Shown here piece after piece: positions 61,069 to 64,000 of a stretch of DNA of 64,000 nucleotides. The stretch's first letter is position 1, and every line of letters begins with the position of its first letter. Position numbers and translations under genes: made by a program. The notes under the pieces were generated by a model that saw only the letters and a list, made by a program, of their open reading frames with translations, was not told the DNA's origin and made no database searches. The DNA comes from Hyaloraphidium curvatum (Eukaryota; Monoblepharomycota; Hyaloraphidiomycetes; Hyaloraphidiales; Hyaloraphidiaceae): the NCBI GenBank assembly GCA_025558095.1, contig JAIVFI010000038.1, positions 434,001 through 498,000 on the forward strand, written 5' to 3'.

Positions 61069-62529
61069 ATGGGAAACGAACCGGACGCGGCCGCGCCTGC
61101 CCTCGCGCCGGGCAAACGTGCCGCGCTCGCGTTCTCGGCACCGGAGCTCCTCGCCATCTTCCCCGCCCCGCTGCCCGACCCGGATGCGCCGCGCCTCGCT
61201 GCTGACGACGAGGCGGCCGACCCCGCTTTGCAGATCCGCGAGGCGGCGCCGCTCTCGAAAGACGCGTTTTTTGCGCTGCTCAAGAACCACGGCGCGGCCA
61301 GATGGGCGGCCGCCCTGCACCTGTGGTTCCGCCCGTTTTTCGCGCGCTTCGCCGCGATGACCGTGCCAATCATGCTGTTGACGGCCGCGATGACGGCCCC
61401 GCTGTGGCTGTTCAACGGGACGCAGCTCCTCTTTTCCGCCCGCTCGCTTGCCATCGCAACCACGGTGCAGGCTGCGTACTCGGGCTTGTTAATTCCCGGA
61501 CTGGTCTTTACTACGTGGTCTGCGCGCGGGATAGCAGGAGTGCACCGGACGCGAGTCAACGAGGATTTTTCCGGGCACGTCTACGGTGGCGTCGCGCGCT
61601 GGGCCCAGCTCTGCGCGGAAGGCAGGTCGAGGCTGATTCAGCACGACGGCGGGGACCCTCTGTGCCCGTGCAGCTCGCCTTCCTGCGCATTGCGTTCGGC
61701 CGATACGGCTGCAATGACGGCTCTCTTCCTGAATTCTGTCTTCTCGTGCTTCGAGTCGTTCGTCTTCTTCGCGCAGACTTGGACGGCAACGGTGACCTTT
61801 GCTCCCAGAACCTTTGCCAGCCCTTGGAGCACAGTTCTTGCCGTATTCAACATTGCCGCTATCTCCATCTACCAACTTGTGCGCATTCCCGCTGACCTCG
61901 TTCAGAACCCACCACTCGACCTCGCCAAGCGAATCCGCCACCGCGCTGTCCTCATGCTGATGCAGGATGTGGTCGCGCGACGCGATTCACTGTCCCTGCC
62001 GGCCTCCACCGAACCCTATGTTGCCTTCCACTATTCCTTGTCTACGGCATGGGCTTCGAACCTCGCTCGCTTCCATGGCGGCTCTGGCTTTGTCTTGTTT
62101 GTGGCCGGCTTTTGCTTGGCCAACTGCATAGTCATGGCCGCTGCGGACGGCTGCATCCCTCTCGCTTGGCCTCTCCTCCTGCTCGAAGTTCTCGCGTCCT
62201 CCACGCTTCGCATGATCTTTCTGACCGCTTCTTGGAACGCCGGAATCTCTTCCATCCGCGCACTGTACAGTTCCGCCGCGACCCAGCTCCTCAAGCGCGA
62301 GACCGACCCCGCCTTGGGCTCCCCTGCACGGACGCACGCGGAGCTGCTCCGCGCGTTCGCGGCCGACGACATGCGCGGGAAATGGCTGGGCATACCCGTG
62401 GATTACTCCGTGGCAAGGACGGTGGCCGTGACGGGGGTCACCGTGGTCCTGGGGCTGTGGACGGTGGTCAGGGGGGCTGGCGTGGTTTTCACGATCCAGA
62501 ACGTCTGCGGTGGGATCCCTGTAGATTGA
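61069..62529 (+). CDS. 7-TM family protein (copy F), intact and most divergent
   Basis: Single exon, 486 residues from the ATG at 61069 (MGNEPDAAAPALAPGKRA); the frame extends 70 codons upstream without membrane or family features. Seven hydrophobic segments, for example VPIMLLTAAMTAPLWLF (TM1), FVLFVAGFCLANCIVM (TM5), IPLAWPLLLLEVLASSTLRM (TM6) and TGVTVVLGLWTVVRGAGVVF (TM7). The loop motif is C199, C201, C206 (LCPCSSPSC). TM5/TM6 carry ADGCIPLAW where copies D and E have GSSCLPAW. The end is FTIQNVCGGIPVD. Overall identity to D and E is low, but motif order and spacing are the same, so the motifs are probably under selection. Function unknown. Confidence 0.85.
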   Translation: MGNEPDAAAPALAPGKRAALAFSAPELLAIFPAPLPDPDAPRLAADDEAADPALQIREAAPLSKDAFFALLKNHGAARWAAALHLWFRPFFARFAAMTVPIMLLTAAMTAPLWLFNGTQLLFSARSLAIATTVQAAYSGLLIPGLVFTTWSARGIAGVHRTRVNEDFSGHVYGGVARWAQLCAEGRSRLIQHDGGDPLCPCSSPSCALRSADTAAMTALFLNSVFSCFESFVFFAQTWTATVTFAPRTFASPWSTVLAVFNIAAISIYQLVRIPADLVQNPPLDLAKRIRHRAVLMLMQDVVARRDSLSLPASTEPYVAFHYSLSTAWASNLARFHGGSGFVLFVAGFCLANCIVMAAADGCIPLAWPLLLLEVLASSTLRMIFLTASWNAGISSIRALYSSAATQLLKRETDPALGSPARTHAELLRAFAADDMRGKWLGIPVDYSVARTVAVTGVTVVLGLWTVVRGAGVVFTIQNVCGGIPVD

Positions 62530-62776
62530 GACGGTGTTGCCAAAGTCTTGCTGTTACTGTGTCGATTTCCAAAACAGAGCGATCGGTCCCAATGATTTCA
62601 TGCACGCGGCTCCCCTTCTATGATTATGCCCTAAAGTACAGCTGCAACCCCCGCCCGGCCATCCGCCGGGCCCGTTATAGATATCCTTTGCGATGGAATG
62701 CTGGAATCTGGAGGCACGATCAGCTCCCGACGGTTGCCCCACGGCCGCGGCACCGTACCGACAATCTGGTAGCCCA

Positions 62777-64000
62777 TCACCCGAAGCACACGCTCCTCGC
62801 CGCGCACGAGCCCTGGAAGCAGCACCCGCTCTCGGGGCACTGGTCGAACGTCGACGCGGTGCAGCCGCCGCCAGTGCCGCCGGGCGCGGGCGCGCCGGCG
62901 CACTGCGGCGCGCCGGGGCCGAAGCACTGCTCGCAGGGCGCGCAGGCGCCGCCGATGCAGCAGCCGGTGGGGCACTGGTCGACGGTGGAGGCGGTGCAGG
63001 AGCCGCCGGTGCCCGAGCTGCCCGAGCCGCCGCCCGAGGAGCCGGAGCACTGCGGGGCGCCGGGGCCGAAGCACGAAGCGCAGGGAGCGCAGGTGCCGCC
63101 GATGCAGCAGCCGCTGGAGGGGCACTGATCGAAAGTCGAGGCGGAGCAGGAGCCGCCCGAGCCGCCGCCCGAGGGGGGCGGCGGAGGGGGAGCGCCGGAG
63201 CACTGCGGGGAGCCGGCGCCGTAGCACGAAGCGCAGGGCTCTGGAAGAAGGAGGGCAGGGTGAGGAGAGAGGACGGATGGAGGCGCGCCAAAGACACCCA
63301 CGGCAAGATCCGCCGATGCAGCAACCGGTCGAGCACTGGTCAAAGGTCGAGGCGGTGCAGCTACCCGAGCCACCCGACGAGCCACCGCCGCCCGACGGCG
63401 GCGGCGGCGGCGGGGGCGGGGGGGGCGCGGAGCCGCCGGCGCAGTTGATGGTGATCCAGTCGACCTGCATCCTGTAGTCCGGGTTGTACTCGTTGCTCCA
63501 GTCTGTCGGGCCGCCGGACCAGGCGACGGTGCCGGGAGGCGTGCCGACGCCGGCGTCCCACAGGTCGAAGACGATCTTGGCGGGCCTGTCGGGGAAGCGC
63601 GAGCCCATGTCGCCGCGGTACAGCATGCGGACGGTGTTGCCGTTGATCTTCCAGGCGATGTAGTCGGAGGTGCGCTCCACGCAGACGGTCTGGACCTCGT
63701 TGAAGGCGTCGCCGTGGCCGTGGTACTGGCCGTTGACGCCGTAGATGGCGTAGCCCTGCGAGAAGTAGTTGGTCTGGACCTCGAAGACGTTGCGGCCGAC
63801 CCATTCGAAGTCGATCTCGTCGTCGATGTCTGGGCGGGGGATCGCGGGCACCGTCAGCTGAGGAACGCAAGGGCGCCGGGCGCGGGGGGAGGGGGGACCC
63901 ACCCTGGCCGGGCACGTAGGAGGCGATGAAGATGGCCGAGACGACGCCGCCGCCGCGACCGATGCGGACGCCCGTGCAGATCTCGCCGAACTGCCACCAC
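62777..64000 (-). CDS. CRH-type GH16 cell-wall transglycosylase with four Cys-rich repeats, 5' end missing
   Basis: The gene runs off the right edge. From the edge, GEICTGVRIGRGGGVVSAIF leads to FIASYVPGQ, then across an intron DIDDEIDFEWVG with the GH16 catalytic pair (DEIDFE). NVFEVQTNYFSQGYAIYG, YIAWKINGNTVRMLYRGD and RPAKIVFDLWDAG match fungal CRH enzymes, which join chitin to beta-glucan. After a Pro/Gly/Ser linker come four copies of a cysteine module, of the pattern CTASTFDQC-PxxGCCIGG-xC-APCxxCFGPGAPQC, the last one truncated; the second starts after a ~65-base intron (GTGGGTGTC ... TTCCAG). No GPI signal follows; the stop is at 62777. Such enzymes act outside the cell on the wall. 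The repeats probably anchor it there. Confidence 0.9.

Noticed and set aside
62777-64000. Four Cys repeats as CBM18 (hevein-type) chitin-binding domains
   Set aside because: The Cys spacing and the STFDQC/PQC motifs do not follow the hevein pattern, so I left the module unnamed.

Overview
The window is GC-rich nuclear DNA of a eukaryote, most likely a fungus and plausibly a zoosporic (chytrid or monoblepharid type) lineage. Genes lie close together on both strands. Many are broken by short introns of about 50-110 bases, typically with a GTG-G or GTA/GTG-A type donor, a CTGAC/CTGAT-like branch site and a CAG acceptor. Fungal identity rests mainly on the 3' gene, a CRH-type GH16 cell-wall glucan-chitin transglycosylase (DEIDFEW), supported by an LRR-TM-SH3 surface protein, an FAT1/FATP acyl-CoA synthetase and an ABCC transporter. 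The genus is inference only.

Layout. 0-4 kb: an edge fragment, a truncated and an almost complete member of an unnamed 7-TM family, and an unrelated small membrane protein. 4-14.4 kb: phytanoyl-CoA-dioxygenase-like protein, RBR ubiquitin ligase, a tandem pair of disordered/coiled-coil proteins, a small helical protein, a CK1/VRK-like kinase, an SDR, a SnoaL-like protein and an isopenicillin-N-synthase-like oxygenase. 14.6-16.1 kb: full 7-TM family member. 16.2-32.6 kb: single-pass glycoprotein, beta-lactamase-fold hydrolase, DUF3237 protein, another 2OG oxygenase, HtrA-like protease, SSUH2-like protein, FkbM-like methyltransferase, LRR-TM-SH3 protein and a small secreted protein. 32.9-41 kb: HerA-like ATPase, second PhyH-like oxygenase, a large cysteine-containing protein, a Golgi-type glycosyltransferase and an internally duplicated beta-trefoil-like protein. 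41-53 kb: FATP/FAT1, ABCC full transporter, F-box-like protein and a mitochondrial omega-aminotransferase. 53.5-59.1 kb: an MscL channel with added domains, alpha/beta hydrolase, thioredoxin-like protein, a second small secreted paralogue and an LRR/F-box-like protein. 59.3-62.5 kb: two tandem full 7-TM family members. 62.8 kb to the edge: the GH16 protein with four cysteine-rich repeats.

The most unusual content is the 7-TM family: three intact copies, one with a frame problem and one C-terminal fragment. They share a CxCxxxxC motif in the loop between TM2 and TM3 (three intact copies), a G-x-C motif at TM5/TM6, and a C-terminal T-[LVI]-[EQ]-x-[VY]-C signature directly after TM7. Topology and the position of the last helix recall gustatory-receptor-like/DUF3537 proteins, but homology is not shown here. 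Several conserved genes carry single-base frame breaks, so indels in the assembly or recent gene decay should be kept in mind when using the models. I found no tRNA, rRNA, CRISPR or recognisable transposon.
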